A stretch of DNA of 64,000 bases from Geobacter sp. SVR (GTDB lineage Bacteria > Desulfobacterota > Desulfuromonadia > Geobacterales > Pseudopelobacteraceae). The notes beneath the pieces were generated by a model. That model did no database searches. It was given only the letters and a program-made list of their open reading frames with translations, and was not told where the DNA came from. Location: positions 4,246,501 to 4,310,500 of the forward strand of contig NZ_AP024469.1 in the NCBI RefSeq assembly GCF_016865365.1. Reading direction: 5' to 3'. This document shows, piece after piece, positions 44,660 through 53,875 of this stretch (the first letter of the stretch is position 1; each line of letters begins with the position of its first letter). A program made the translations under genes and the position numbers.

Positions 44660-47446
44660 TCAATTATGCGCCAGTTTCTGCCCTTCTCTGGCATTGGCCT
44701 GGAACAGGTTGGCCACCTCGAATACCAGGTTCATGGTCCCACGGTACCCGACCCACATCTTCTGGTGAGCCCCCAGGCGGTCGAAGACCGGCAAGCCGGC
44801 CCGCAGATGAGCGCCAATGCCGAGTTTGGAGGCAGCTTGCCGGCCATTGCTGTTGGCCACCAGCAGGTCGGCGTCGACTGCAGCATTTTCCAGATCCTCC
44901 AGATCACCGACGAATACGTTTTCAGACGGCAGATCGTCCAATCCGCGGGTGCGTGTGGCGGAAAGAGCCGCCTGAATTTCGCAGCCCATGCCGTCCAGGA
45001 AACGGGTCAGGGTCTTGAGGTTGTCCGACTCCAGGGCCAGCGCTACCCGCTTGGTTCCGAACTGGTAGTGGCTGTCCACCATGGCGTCCGTCAGCCGGCT
45101 GCGCCAGCGGCGGTGTTTCTCGGGGATCGGCCGGCCGGAAATGGCAGCGAGCGTCTCCATGAAACGATCGGTTTCGGCCAGGCCGGTCAGCGAGCTGAAA
45201 CCGTAGGCCGGGATGCCGAACCGATCCTTCAGCCTGAGCGCCGCCCGGGCCAGGGAATCGCCGACGTAGAGCGTTGCGGCACTGCGTCCCGCCCCCCGGA
45301 TGGCATCCACCGGAATGCCGCCGGTAGAGAGCGGCGAGACCGACTCGTCGATGTGCCCGTCCATGGCATTGGAGAGATCGGGAATGGTCAGCACCGTCAA
45401 GCCGAATGATTCGACCAGTTCCTTCAACTCCTCCACATCGGCCGGGGTCAGGTGACTGCCGGGCAGCAGGTTGACCTGGCCGGGAACGGTCCATGCTTCG
45501 GAAGGGTCATGCTGCAGGGCGTCCCGATCGGCAGGGAGGCTTTCCAGGATTGCCTCCACAGCCGCGGCGTAGCCCTCCTGCAGCGAGCCGCAGTAATCGG
45601 GAGTAGAGGCGTGCACGATCGGAATCGCATCGAATTCCGGGTTCTCCTGGCGGAAGTGCACGATCGCGCTGCGGACGTCATCTCCCATGGTTTCGGTCAG
45701 GCCGGAGGTCATCACCCCCACCACGGCCGGCCGGAACTTCTCGATTACCCGCCGAATACCCTTTTTCAGGTTCTCCCAGCCGCCGAAGATGGCGGTGTCC
45801 TCGCTCATGGCAGTGGAGTTGAGGGGAATCGACTCTTTGTAGTGCCGGGAGAGCTGCAGGCGGATGAAGGTCGAGCAGCCCTGGGCGCCGTGCAGCAGCC
45901 CGAGCATGTTGTCTATGCCAAGGTAGGCCATGGTGGCCCCCAGGGCGGGCGAGTTCTTCTGCGGGTTGACCGTGGCACATTTGGAGGGAACCTTGACCCG
46001 TGAAAGCGAGATGTCCTCGGCCAGAAAGGTCTCGGCATGCCCGGCCGCGGCCGTCACATCCGCAGCCAGCTCAGCCTCCCCCTTTTCCCAGGGAGCCGGG
46101 GCGTTCAGCACCGGCCAGATCGGGTTGTTAACCGTCATGTCGAGCTGCTTGGCAAAGGTGACCATGCCTTCGTAGCCGGCATAGGGATGGGAGCGGCCAT
46201 GGTTGATGTCAAGAAAGGGGGTGCGGGTCTTGAGGGCCAGAAACTTGGTCTTGCCTCCGGCCACGATCAGGTCGGGCAGTTTCTCGGCCATGACCGCCAG
46301 CAGTCCGGCCGTGGAGGTATCCTCGATGATCCTGGCATCCTTGTGCATCAGCCCCTTCATGCGGTAGAAGTCCTCCAGGGTCGAGTTCTGCGTGCCGGCC
46401 GCCAGGATCTCAACCCCCAGTTCCCGCAGGGAGTTGACCATGGACCAGGTCTTGACGCCGCCGGTGAACAACACTGCCGACTTGCCTTCCAGCCGCGCCC
46501 TGTAGGGGGCGATCCGCGCGCGGCAGGCCTCCTCCTCCTCTTCCAGCAGCCGTTCCACCCGGTCCTGCATGACCCGCTTCTCCAAGCCGCCCACGGCATC
46601 GTCCAGCTCCCGGGCGATGTCGCGCAGGGCCTTGGCCGTATCGGTCATGCCGTAGAAGGACTCCTCCAGGTAGGGCATGCCGAAGTTCTTTTGCATCTTC
46701 TTGGCCAGGTTGGTCAGGCTCTTGGAGCAGATGATGATGTTCAGCTTGGCGCGATGGGCGTAGCGCAGGTCGTCGAATTTTGCGTCGCCGCTGAAACAGG
46801 ACAGGATCTGGATGCCGAGGCGATCGAAGAGCGGTTGCATGCCCCACAGGTCTCCGGCGATGTTGTACTCACCGATCAGATTGATGGGGTATTCCCCCAG
46901 CACCGGTGGTTCTGCCGTGCCGATCACGTACTTGAACAGGATTTCGCCTGCCAGACGGTTGCCGATGTTCTTGTCGCCGATGAAACCGGGGGTATTGACC
47001 GGTATGACCGGCATTGCAACCTTCTGCGCAGCGGCCAGGCAGACCGCCTCGACATCGTCGCCGGTCATGGCGGTCACGCAGGTGGCATAGACGAAGATCG
47101 CCCTGGCCTGGGAATAGCGCCCGGCCAGGTCGAGGATCGCCTTGTACAGCTTCTTCTCGCCGCCGAAGATCACGTCGTTTTCGAGCATCTCGGTGGTGAA
47201 ACCGCGCCGGTAGAGCTGGGAGCCGCTGGAGCGGGCTCCACGGTTATCCCAGGAATTGCCGGCGCAGGCGATGGGGCCGTGCACCAGGTGGATCACATCG
47301 GTGATCGGCATCAACACCACCCGGGCGCCGTCATAGGCGCAGGAACGTTCGGCCCCTTCACCCGGTTCGGATTTCTTGCAGAATTTTGGAGCACCTTTTT
47401 CGTGGGTGGTACAGTCGCTTGCGTCGTAGTAGTCCGGTTTTGCCAT
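44660..47446 (-). CDS. nifEN: Fused NifE-NifN nitrogenase cofactor scaffold
   Basis: The 928-aa protein joins NifE (about residues 1-455) to NifN (from about 475). NifE parts: DCTTHEKGAPKFCKKSEPGE, HGPIACAGNSWDNRG and the VYATCVTAMTGDDVEAVC element. NifN parts: VNPQKNSPALGATMAYLGID, LLHGAQGCSTFIRLQLSRHY and GVMTSGLTETMGDDVRSA. A linker of Ala/Glu-rich residues separates them. NifEN is the scaffold on which the FeMo-cofactor precursor is finished before transfer to NifDK. The fusion should enforce equal subunit amounts. Its promoter is of sigma-54 type. nifX follows downstream on the same strand. Confidence 0.94.
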   Translation of the reverse strand: MAKPDYYDASDCTTHEKGAPKFCKKSEPGEGAERSCAYDGARVVLMPITDVIHLVHGPIACAGNSWDNRGARSSGSQLYRRGFTTEMLENDVIFGGEKKLYKAILDLAGRYSQARAIFVYATCVTAMTGDDVEAVCLAAAQKVAMPVIPVNTPGFIGDKNIGNRLAGEILFKYVIGTAEPPVLGEYPINLIGEYNIAGDLWGMQPLFDRLGIQILSCFSGDAKFDDLRYAHRAKLNIIICSKSLTNLAKKMQKNFGMPYLEESFYGMTDTAKALRDIARELDDAVGGLEKRVMQDRVERLLEEEEEACRARIAPYRARLEGKSAVLFTGGVKTWSMVNSLRELGVEILAAGTQNSTLEDFYRMKGLMHKDARIIEDTSTAGLLAVMAEKLPDLIVAGGKTKFLALKTRTPFLDINHGRSHPYAGYEGMVTFAKQLDMTVNNPIWPVLNAPAPWEKGEAELAADVTAAAGHAETFLAEDISLSRVKVPSKCATVNPQKNSPALGATMAYLGIDNMLGLLHGAQGCSTFIRLQLSRHYKESIPLNSTAMSEDTAIFGGWENLKKGIRRVIEKFRPAVVGVMTSGLTETMGDDVRSAIVHFRQENPEFDAIPIVHASTPDYCGSLQEGYAAAVEAILESLPADRDALQHDPSEAWTVPGQVNLLPGSHLTPADVEELKELVESFGLTVLTIPDLSNAMDGHIDESVSPLSTGGIPVDAIRGAGRSAATLYVGDSLARAALRLKDRFGIPAYGFSSLTGLAETDRFMETLAAISGRPIPEKHRRWRSRLTDAMVDSHYQFGTKRVALALESDNLKTLTRFLDGMGCEIQAALSATRTRGLDDLPSENVFVGDLEDLENAAVDADLLVANSNGRQAASKLGIGAHLRAGLPVFDRLGAHQKMWVGYRGTMNLVFEVANLFQANAREGQKLAHN

Positions 47447-47486
47447 AATGCACCTCAGCGGTTTCGTGCGATGAGTTTTCCCGGAT

Positions 47487-47529
47487 GAAAAACAAAGGGC
47501 ACCCCGTGCGTAGCATGGTTGGCGCCCTT
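47487..47529 (-). terminator. Terminator-like leader hairpin of nifEN
   Basis: On the minus strand AAGGGCGCC (47521-47529) pairs with GGTGCCCTT (47495-47503) around a 17-nt loop and is followed by TGTTTTT. It lies about 40 nt before the nifEN start. Confidence 0.75.
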
Positions 47530-47584
47530 GCCAATCTATTCGCGAAAACCGACCGTCAGTCGGATATTGCCTGCCGAAAGCTTC

Positions 47585-47600
47585 AGCATTTCGCGTGCCA
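47585..47600 (-). promoter_or_regulatory. Sigma-54 promoter of nifEN
   Basis: The minus strand reads TGGCACGCGAAATGCT, a near-consensus -24/-12 element (GG-N10-GC). Upstream are a perfect inverted repeat AAATCAG-tc-CTGATTT (47616-47631) and a TGCACAAATAGCA motif (47640-47652), possible activator sites. The rest of 47653-47880 holds no gene. Confidence 0.93.
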
Positions 47601-47901
47601 AGTCAGCTGACACCTAAATCAGTCCTGATTTCAACTACCTGCACAAATAGCACTGTACAGGAGCAGCAAAGGTGCCTGCTTGTTGTGCAGATTCCGGAGC
47701 GTCGGCATGACCGGAACGATTCCGTGAGGAGGCGGCCCCTGCCGATCCCGGGCCGGCTGGATATCGAAGCGGTTTTGATATATGATTTTTAGGTACCGTT
47801 CGTACCAAAAGCCGTGCGTATCCGGCAATGCGGGGAACTGCGACAGTTTTTCCGCCGGGTCGCCTGCCGCCTTCACGCGAAGGGAGAGGAGGAACCGAGG
47901 G

Positions 47902-48357
47902 ATGGCTCAATCGAAACGTATCCTGCTGGTGGAAGACAATCCCCATGATGCCGAACTGGCCATGGAGGCACTCGCCAGGCATGGCCTGGCAAATACCGTC
48001 GATCACGTGAAAAGCGGTGAAGATGCCCTGGATTATCTCTACCGGCGCGGCAGCTACGCTGGCGGCGACATCAGGAACCTGGCGGTGGTCATGCTCGATC
48101 TCAACCTGCCCCGGATGGGGGGCCTGGAAGTGCTGCGCACCATCAAGTCCGACCAGCACCTGAAGGGTATTCCAGTGGTGGTGCTGACCTCCTCGCGGGA
48201 AGAACGGGATATGGTTGAAAGCTACCGGCTGGGGGTCAACAGCTACGTGGTGAAGCCGGCATCTTTCCAGGATTTCGCCAACGCCGTCAAGGAACTGGGG
48301 ATATTCTGGGCCGTTACCAACGAACCGCCTCCGGTGCACAGGAAAGACCGGCCATAA
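47902..48357 (+). CDS. Stand-alone response regulator, Rcp1/CheY-like
   Basis: The 151-aa single receiver domain has ILLVEDNPHDAELAMEAL, the phospho-acceptor Asp in VVMLDLNLPRMGG, the Thr/Ser of VVLTSSREERD and Lys of SYVVKPASFQDF. The NxxDAEL start and the long loop (YLYRRGSYAGG) are typical of regulators paired with phytochrome-like or hybrid kinases. Its stop overlaps the next start (TAATG), so it is coupled to the phosphatase gene. No histidine kinase is in the window. Confidence 0.92.
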   Translation: MAQSKRILLVEDNPHDAELAMEALARHGLANTVDHVKSGEDALDYLYRRGSYAGGDIRNLAVVMLDLNLPRMGGLEVLRTIKSDQHLKGIPVVVLTSSREERDMVESYRLGVNSYVVKPASFQDFANAVKELGIFWAVTNEPPPVHRKDRP

Positions 48358-49982
48358 TGAAACAGCCTCTACGGATTCTCCACCTGGAAGACAACCCGGT
48401 CGATGCAGAACTGGTGCAGGTCACACTGACCCGGGAAGGGATTGCCTGCGAAATGCTGGTGGTGGAGACCCGTGCCGATTTCCTGGCCGCCCTGGGACGG
48501 GCGGAAATCGATCTGATCCTGGCCGACTTGACCCTGCCCTCCTTTGACGGCATGAGCGCTCTGGCCATTGTCAGGCAACACTATCCAGAACTGCCGTTCG
48601 TATTCGTCTCCGGCAGCCTAGGGGAAGAGGCTGCCATAGAAACGCTCAAAAGCGGCGCCCGGGATTATGTCCTCAAAAGCCGGCTCGCCCGGCTTGCTCC
48701 CGCGGTACGCCGCGCCCTGAGCGAGGCCGAGGAGCGTACCGAACGCAGGAGGACCCAGGAAAAACTGGCGCAGGCTTATGCCGAAATCCATCAGCGTGCC
48801 GAAAGCTACCAGAGCCTGTTCAACAGCATCCGCGACGTGATCGTGGTGACCGACAACCAGCGCAGGATCGTTCAGGTCAACCAGCCGGCACTGCGGGAGG
48901 TTTTCGGCTACGAGTCCGACGAGGTGGTAGGCCGGGGCACGGAGTTGCTCTACGCCGACCCGCAGGAATACCAGCTGACCGGTCAGGAGGTATTCGACCT
49001 GCACAATCCTGCCAGGGGCAGGATCATGGAGCTCCGCTTCAGACGCAGGAACGGTGAGACCTTCATTGGCGAGATGTATGCGCTGAAACGCCTGGACAGC
49101 TCTGGCGCCGCGACCGGCAACATCGGCATGATCAGGGATATCAATGAACGCAGGAAGGCAGAAGAGGCGTTGCGCGAAAGCGAGATGCGACGCTATCAGC
49201 TCCAGGTGGAGCTGCACTATGCGGCTGAGATCCAGGCCAAACTTCTGCCGCGCAACGGCCCCGACATCCCCGGTTTCGATGTGGCAGCGCGTTGCCTGCC
49301 GGCCAAGCAGGTGGGGGGCGATTTTTTCGACTGGCAGGAGGTATGCGAGGGGGTCTGGGCCCTGACCCTGGGGGACGTGATGGGCAAGGGCATGGCGGCG
49401 GCCATGCTGATGGCGACAGTCAGGGCAGCGGTCCGCTCGGTCAGCCACAACCATCCTTCCCGAGCCCTGCAGCTGGCCGAAGCTGCTCTCCAGCACGATC
49501 TGGACAATTCCGAGAGCTTCGTGACGCTCTTCATGGGACAGCTCCACGCGGCCAGGCGCCGGCTGCTCTACGTGGACTGCGGCCACGGCTTCGCCTTTGT
49601 GCGGCGCCGGGACGGAACGGTCAGACGTCTGTTGCCGCGCGGCCTGCCATTGGGGGTGCCGGGAAGCAAAGCCTATCGCGAAGGCAGCGTGACCCTGGAA
49701 AAGGGGGATACCCTGGTGCTTTACAGCGATGGCCTGATCGATGCCCGCCCGGAACTGAAGCTGGACAGCCACCTGCTGGCGCGGCAACTGGAGGGAGCCG
49801 CCAGTGCCGCCGAGATGCTGGAGCGGCTGATCGGACTGACCGAACAACAGGGGCCCCAACCGGATGATGTCACCGTACTGGTGGCCCATTGTACTGCTGA
49901 ACAGAGCCCGGTCCCTGAATGCATGGCTTCCGGTTCCTGCGGCAGCCACAACGAACCCATGCCGGGAACCGGAAACGAATAA
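48357..49982 (+). CDS. Receiver-PAS-PP2C (RsbU/SpoIIE-type) phosphatase
   Basis: The 541-aa protein begins with a receiver domain (ILHLEDNPVDAELVQVTL; Asp in LILADLTLPSFDG) to about residue 125. A PAS domain follows (about 150-270, VIVVTDNQRRIVQVNQ), then a coiled linker and a SpoIIE-type PP2C phosphatase (LPAKQVGGDFFDW, LTLGDVMGKGMAAAMLMATV, LVLYSDGLIDARP, QPDDVTVLVAHC). Metal-binding Asp residues are intact. Such proteins dephosphorylate anti-anti-sigma-type partners; none is adjacent. The gene is translationally coupled to the response regulator upstream. Confidence 0.92.
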   Translation: MKQPLRILHLEDNPVDAELVQVTLTREGIACEMLVVETRADFLAALGRAEIDLILADLTLPSFDGMSALAIVRQHYPELPFVFVSGSLGEEAAIETLKSGARDYVLKSRLARLAPAVRRALSEAEERTERRRTQEKLAQAYAEIHQRAESYQSLFNSIRDVIVVTDNQRRIVQVNQPALREVFGYESDEVVGRGTELLYADPQEYQLTGQEVFDLHNPARGRIMELRFRRRNGETFIGEMYALKRLDSSGAATGNIGMIRDINERRKAEEALRESEMRRYQLQVELHYAAEIQAKLLPRNGPDIPGFDVAARCLPAKQVGGDFFDWQEVCEGVWALTLGDVMGKGMAAAMLMATVRAAVRSVSHNHPSRALQLAEAALQHDLDNSESFVTLFMGQLHAARRRLLYVDCGHGFAFVRRRDGTVRRLLPRGLPLGVPGSKAYREGSVTLEKGDTLVLYSDGLIDARPELKLDSHLLARQLEGAASAAEMLERLIGLTEQQGPQPDDVTVLVAHCTAEQSPVPECMASGSCGSHNEPMPGTGNE

Positions 49983-49985
49983 GTA

Positions 49986-51215
49986 TCATTCCCCTGTCGT
50001 TACCGGTCGCGGCAGGGTGCCGGCATACAACCCCGCACAGGCGGTCACCAGAGCTGACAGCAGATAGGCGCCGGAGAAGCTGCCGGCTGTGCCCGCCATC
50101 AGGCCGGCGCCGGCCGGGCCGATGGTCTGGCCCAGGGCAAAGAAGACCGTCACCGTGGCAAAGGCGGCGGCAGCCCGGGACGGACCGAGATAATCCCCCA
50201 CGGCAGCCGCCATGATGGCCGGTATCGCGAACACCGCCAGACCGTACAGGGAGATCGAAACAGCCAGTCCGGCTCCGCCGAGCCTGAGTCCGGCCAGGAG
50301 GTAGGCGGCGGTCTGTACCGCAAACACCAATGCCAGACCCCGTTTACGCCCGATCCTGTCCGAGAGGGACCCGAACCCCACCCCGGAAAATACGCTGAAC
50401 ACCCCCACCCACGACCAGTACAGACCGGCGCGCGCCTCGCTGAAACCGTACTCCTTCACCATGGTGGCGACGATAAAGGTGCCGTACACCATGAAGGTGG
50501 CACCGAATGCCAGGTATAGCAGCCCCAGACGCGGCAGAATGCCGCGGGTGTTGCCCTCCCCGCACGGTACGGTCGGTTCATGGGGTGGCTGACGGCCGAC
50601 CGGCTCCAGTCCCATTTCGGAAGGGTGATTACGCAGAGTCAAACCGGCGCACACAGCCGCTGCCATCGTAATCAGCCCCAGCAGCAGCCAGCCGCTGCGC
50701 CAGCCCTCGACACCCTGGCTGCGGTTGAGCAGCGGGATCAGATATCCGGCACAGACGATGGCAGCGCCGTTTCCGCCGATCACCAGCCCGGCTGCCTTGC
50801 CGCGCTGTTCACTGTGGAACCAATAGGTCACCAGTGCCATCATCGGGATATTGGCGAATCCTCCCCCAAAGCCGACCAGCATGTAGAGGAAAGCAATGGC
50901 ACGGAAACCATGGCTGCGGCTGATGACCAGCATGCAGACCGCAATCAGGAGCAGTCCCGCTGAGATCATGACACGGGGGCGGAAACGGTGGATCAGGGGT
51001 GGGGCCAGCAGAACCGCCAATAGATAACCGGTGAAGTTGGCGGTTCCGATGAAGCCCATCTGCCTGTAGGCCAGACCCAGCCCCGCCTGCATGCCGGGCA
51101 GCAGCATGGTGTAGGCGTAACGGGCCAGCCCGAGACAGGAAAAAAGCACCAGCGTGCCGGTGGCTGCGATGATCCAGCCGTAATGGATGCGCCCCTTGCA
51201 GGGAACGGGTTTCAT
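49986..51215 (-). CDS. MFS transporter
   Basis: The 409-aa protein has about 12 hydrophobic segments in two halves with a hydrophilic middle loop near residue 205 (EPVGRQPPHEPTVPCGEG). The MFS inter-helix signatures are present, for example RFRPRVMISAGLLLI and GSLSDRIGRKRGLALVFAVQ. It resembles YbfB/YjiJ-like carriers of unknown cargo. It ends 3 nt from the convergent phosphatase gene. Substrate is unknown. Confidence 0.88.
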   Translation of the reverse strand: MKPVPCKGRIHYGWIIAATGTLVLFSCLGLARYAYTMLLPGMQAGLGLAYRQMGFIGTANFTGYLLAVLLAPPLIHRFRPRVMISAGLLLIAVCMLVISRSHGFRAIAFLYMLVGFGGGFANIPMMALVTYWFHSEQRGKAAGLVIGGNGAAIVCAGYLIPLLNRSQGVEGWRSGWLLLGLITMAAAVCAGLTLRNHPSEMGLEPVGRQPPHEPTVPCGEGNTRGILPRLGLLYLAFGATFMVYGTFIVATMVKEYGFSEARAGLYWSWVGVFSVFSGVGFGSLSDRIGRKRGLALVFAVQTAAYLLAGLRLGGAGLAVSISLYGLAVFAIPAIMAAAVGDYLGPSRAAAAFATVTVFFALGQTIGPAGAGLMAGTAGSFSGAYLLSALVTACAGLYAGTLPRPVTTGE

Positions 51216-51506
51216 GGTGCGCTCGCGGAAACTGTGGGAGTCGAAAGCACCTCAGGGTATCCCCTCTATCCCAGCCGGTCAAGGCCATTTCCTGGGACGG
51301 GAACAGTGCTGCCGCGGCCGCTCTGAACGTTGCAGACCGGACGTCGCGGCACGGCAGGCGTCCGGACTGCGCCAGTATGTGTTTCGTCGTTCCCGGGGGC
51401 CGATAGAATGGGGTATGAGGTCGGATGGACCGGTGCCGGCAAGGGTGGCCGCCACATGTGGCCGGATTTGATCTGTTCGGGGAAACGGCTGAGAGTACGT
51501 CCGCGG

Positions 51507-52442
51507 TCAGTGGGAAGGTATCAGCAGCAGGTCCCCCACGGGCGTTTCCACACCCGACACCACCGTGAGGGGCGGCGTCGAATAGGGGGCGAAGCGGCTG
51601 GCCCGTACATGGACCCGATAGATGCCGCTGGAGGCGAACATGCTGAAGGGGCCGACCCAGCGGTTGCCGGAGAGGTTGCTGAAAATCGCGCCGGTGGCCG
51701 AGGCACTGGCGCTGTCCTGCGGAACCACCGATACGATTGCGCTGGACCAGTCGCGGAAGCTGGCCACCACCCGCCCCGACAGAGACCCGAACGAGGTGAG
51801 AGGGACCGCGGTCTGGACAATGCGGATACCGGCGGGATCGAGACTGAGAGCGCCGTTGCTGTGGGGCACAATGGCCGTGGTTGGATCGAAATCGATCAGA
51901 ATGGAATTTCCGAGTCCTGCCTGCACGCGAAACTCCCCCGCTACCCTGAGCCCTGCCTGCTGCCCGCCCGGGAGATTGAGCGGGATCCTTACTGTGGGCG
52001 ACGCTTTCGCAACGGCAAAATTTTGCAGGGGCAGCGTCTGCCCGCTGGGGTTCGGCTCCAGGATCAGGCGGATCTGGCTGTAGGTTCCGGCCGGGAGGAT
52101 AACGGAATTGAGTATTTCCTGCTGCAGATGCAGGGCAACCAGATCGACCGCGTGGGGCGCTCCGTAGCTGACGAGCACCTGAAGGCGGGGGTCGTTGTCC
52201 GCGGCGTCCTCGGCTCCGGCCGGAACCAGGCGCACCTCCCTGATCGACACCACCACCTGCTGAAATTGGCTGCTCTGCTTGTCGGTCAGGCCGACCTGCA
52301 GCGATCCGGTGGTGGCCGGAACTCCGCTGCCGCCGCCGTCGCAGCCCGGCAACAGGAACAGCGCCACAGTCACTGCGACCGCCGCTGACCAGTGGCTTAC
52401 CCGTTCGAAGATCCCGATTCCGGTTGACGCATGCCTTGACAT
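51507..52442 (-). CDS. DUF4382-type lipoprotein
   Basis: The 311-aa protein starts at the ATG ending at 52442, preceded by a G-rich ribosome site. The lipobox is LFLLPGC. The mature protein begins with a Gly/Ser linker and the DUF4382 pattern (GSLQVGLTDKQSSQFQQVVV, VDLVALHLQQEILNSVILPA, GTYSQIRLILEP). A carboxypeptidase-regulatory-like beta domain follows near residues 215-300 (GSLSGRVVASFRD, GIYRVHVRASRFAP). Function unknown; a surface or cell-envelope role is likely. The 290 nt downstream hold no gene. Confidence 0.83.
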   Translation of the reverse strand: MSRHASTGIGIFERVSHWSAAVAVTVALFLLPGCDGGGSGVPATTGSLQVGLTDKQSSQFQQVVVSIREVRLVPAGAEDAADNDPRLQVLVSYGAPHAVDLVALHLQQEILNSVILPAGTYSQIRLILEPNPSGQTLPLQNFAVAKASPTVRIPLNLPGGQQAGLRVAGEFRVQAGLGNSILIDFDPTTAIVPHSNGALSLDPAGIRIVQTAVPLTSFGSLSGRVVASFRDWSSAIVSVVPQDSASASATGAIFSNLSGNRWVGPFSMFASSGIYRVHVRASRFAPYSTPPLTVVSGVETPVGDLLLIPSH

Positions 52443-52548
52443 GGATTCCCCCCGTCCGGTGTTCCTCCATCGCAACGATACAAGTATGCCGTGGCATCAC
52501 ACGCTGTCAACGGCATCGCTCCCGGGCGTCGGGCGGTATGAGCGGCCA

Positions 52549-53823
52549 TCATCCGAAACGGTAGATCAGCCTGCCGTCCTGGTACAGATCTATCGGCCCA
52601 TCCTGGGATACCTTGATTACCTTGCCGAAAAACGAGGCGGCACTGGCGGCGGTGGTACGCCCGCCGCCGGTGATGCCCTCGCGGGCATGGGAGGTATCGA
52701 TGATGAAACCGGTTTCCAGCAGCTTGCCGCTGCGGCTGAAGATGGTCATGCCGTCGGCGGACAGGATCCGCAGCAGGGTGCCGGTGCGCTTCAGGTCCGC
52801 AACGCTCCTGCCCATGACCCGGCCGATCAGCAACCGGCTGATCTGGTCTTCCCCCCCCACCGAGCCCTTCTTCAGGGTCTGCAACTGCCGCGGCCGGCGA
52901 TCGTAGATCAGGATGACCGTGCCGTGGCGAATCTTGGAAAGGGCATAGACCGTCCAGAGCAGCTCGTCGATCGACTCCTCATCCATGTTGCCGGCCAAAA
53001 ACGAGCGGAAGATGTCCGGGTCGAAGATCGCCCAGTGCCCCTTGCGCCGCACCAGCAGCCGGGCCGGGCTGACCAGGATCTCGATTTCCGAGGCCTCGTT
53101 GACCGTCACGGCAAAGGCTCCGCGGCCGGCCCGGCGCACCAGTGAAAAGATCTCACGCTGGGTCAGGCGTTCGATGTCGCTGTGGAGCGCCTGCGGCGAA
53201 GTGCGGATGATGCCGCCGACCTGCATCTGGATGTTGGCCAGGAAGAACAGGTTGACGCCGTCGATAAAGCGGTAGGTCAGAGGATTGTCGAAAAAGGTGG
53301 GGGAGATATCCACATGGGGCTGCAGCGGGAGCAGCGTGTGCTTGCGTTCGTCGATCAGCGTGCGCAGAGCCGGAGCGGTGGTGCGGTGAACGATAAAGCC
53401 GGTGGTGGCCGGCTTGCCCTCATAACGCTGATAGGAGAGATTCTTGAGGAGCTGGATCAGTTGCTGGATCGGCCAGAAGCCCTTGCGGTGATCACCCCTG
53501 AGGGAGCGGGCCACGGTGATATCCATGATCGAAGCCAGCAGTGCGGTGCGAAAATGCGCGGCATAGCCCTCCTGACGAAACCCGCTGTACAGAGCGGAAA
53601 ATGCGGTCAGCAGTTCGCGACAGAAGGCCTCCTCATTGCGGGTGAAGGGCAGGATATCCCGCCGGGCGGTGAACTGGTAGGAGCGTTCATCGATCGTCAG
53701 TACCTCGTGGAGGACATGCTCTCCCCCCTGTTCCGCCGCATCGCCGGCAACCAGGTCCACCTCGGCTCCCCCGAGGAACGAGCGGATATTCCCTCTGATT
53801 GCATCGAAAACGGTGATCGGCAT
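52549..53823 (-). CDS. DisA_N-like (diadenylate-cyclase-fold) protein with altered active-site motifs
   Basis: The C-terminal 115 residues or so of this 424-aa protein resemble the DAC domain: DGMTIFSRSGKLLETGFIID, then GGGRTTAASAASFF, VIKVSQDGPIDLYQDGRLIY. In active diadenylate cyclases the motifs are DGA and RHR; here they read DGM and RTT, so c-di-AMP synthesis is doubtful. The N-terminal 300 residues are a separate region (for example DGVNLFFLANIQMQVGGIIR) that may be a sensor. The ATG ends at 53823 with AGGAGG 11 nt upstream. It follows the rhomboid gene by 52 nt. Confidence 0.72.
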   Translation of the reverse strand: MPITVFDAIRGNIRSFLGGAEVDLVAGDAAEQGGEHVLHEVLTIDERSYQFTARRDILPFTRNEEAFCRELLTAFSALYSGFRQEGYAAHFRTALLASIMDITVARSLRGDHRKGFWPIQQLIQLLKNLSYQRYEGKPATTGFIVHRTTAPALRTLIDERKHTLLPLQPHVDISPTFFDNPLTYRFIDGVNLFFLANIQMQVGGIIRTSPQALHSDIERLTQREIFSLVRRAGRGAFAVTVNEASEIEILVSPARLLVRRKGHWAIFDPDIFRSFLAGNMDEESIDELLWTVYALSKIRHGTVILIYDRRPRQLQTLKKGSVGGEDQISRLLIGRVMGRSVADLKRTGTLLRILSADGMTIFSRSGKLLETGFIIDTSHAREGITGGGRTTAASAASFFGKVIKVSQDGPIDLYQDGRLIYRFG

Positions 53824-53875
53824 GATATGTTTTTCCTCCTGACCACTGAATTTGTAGAAAAACCGGCCGGGATGG

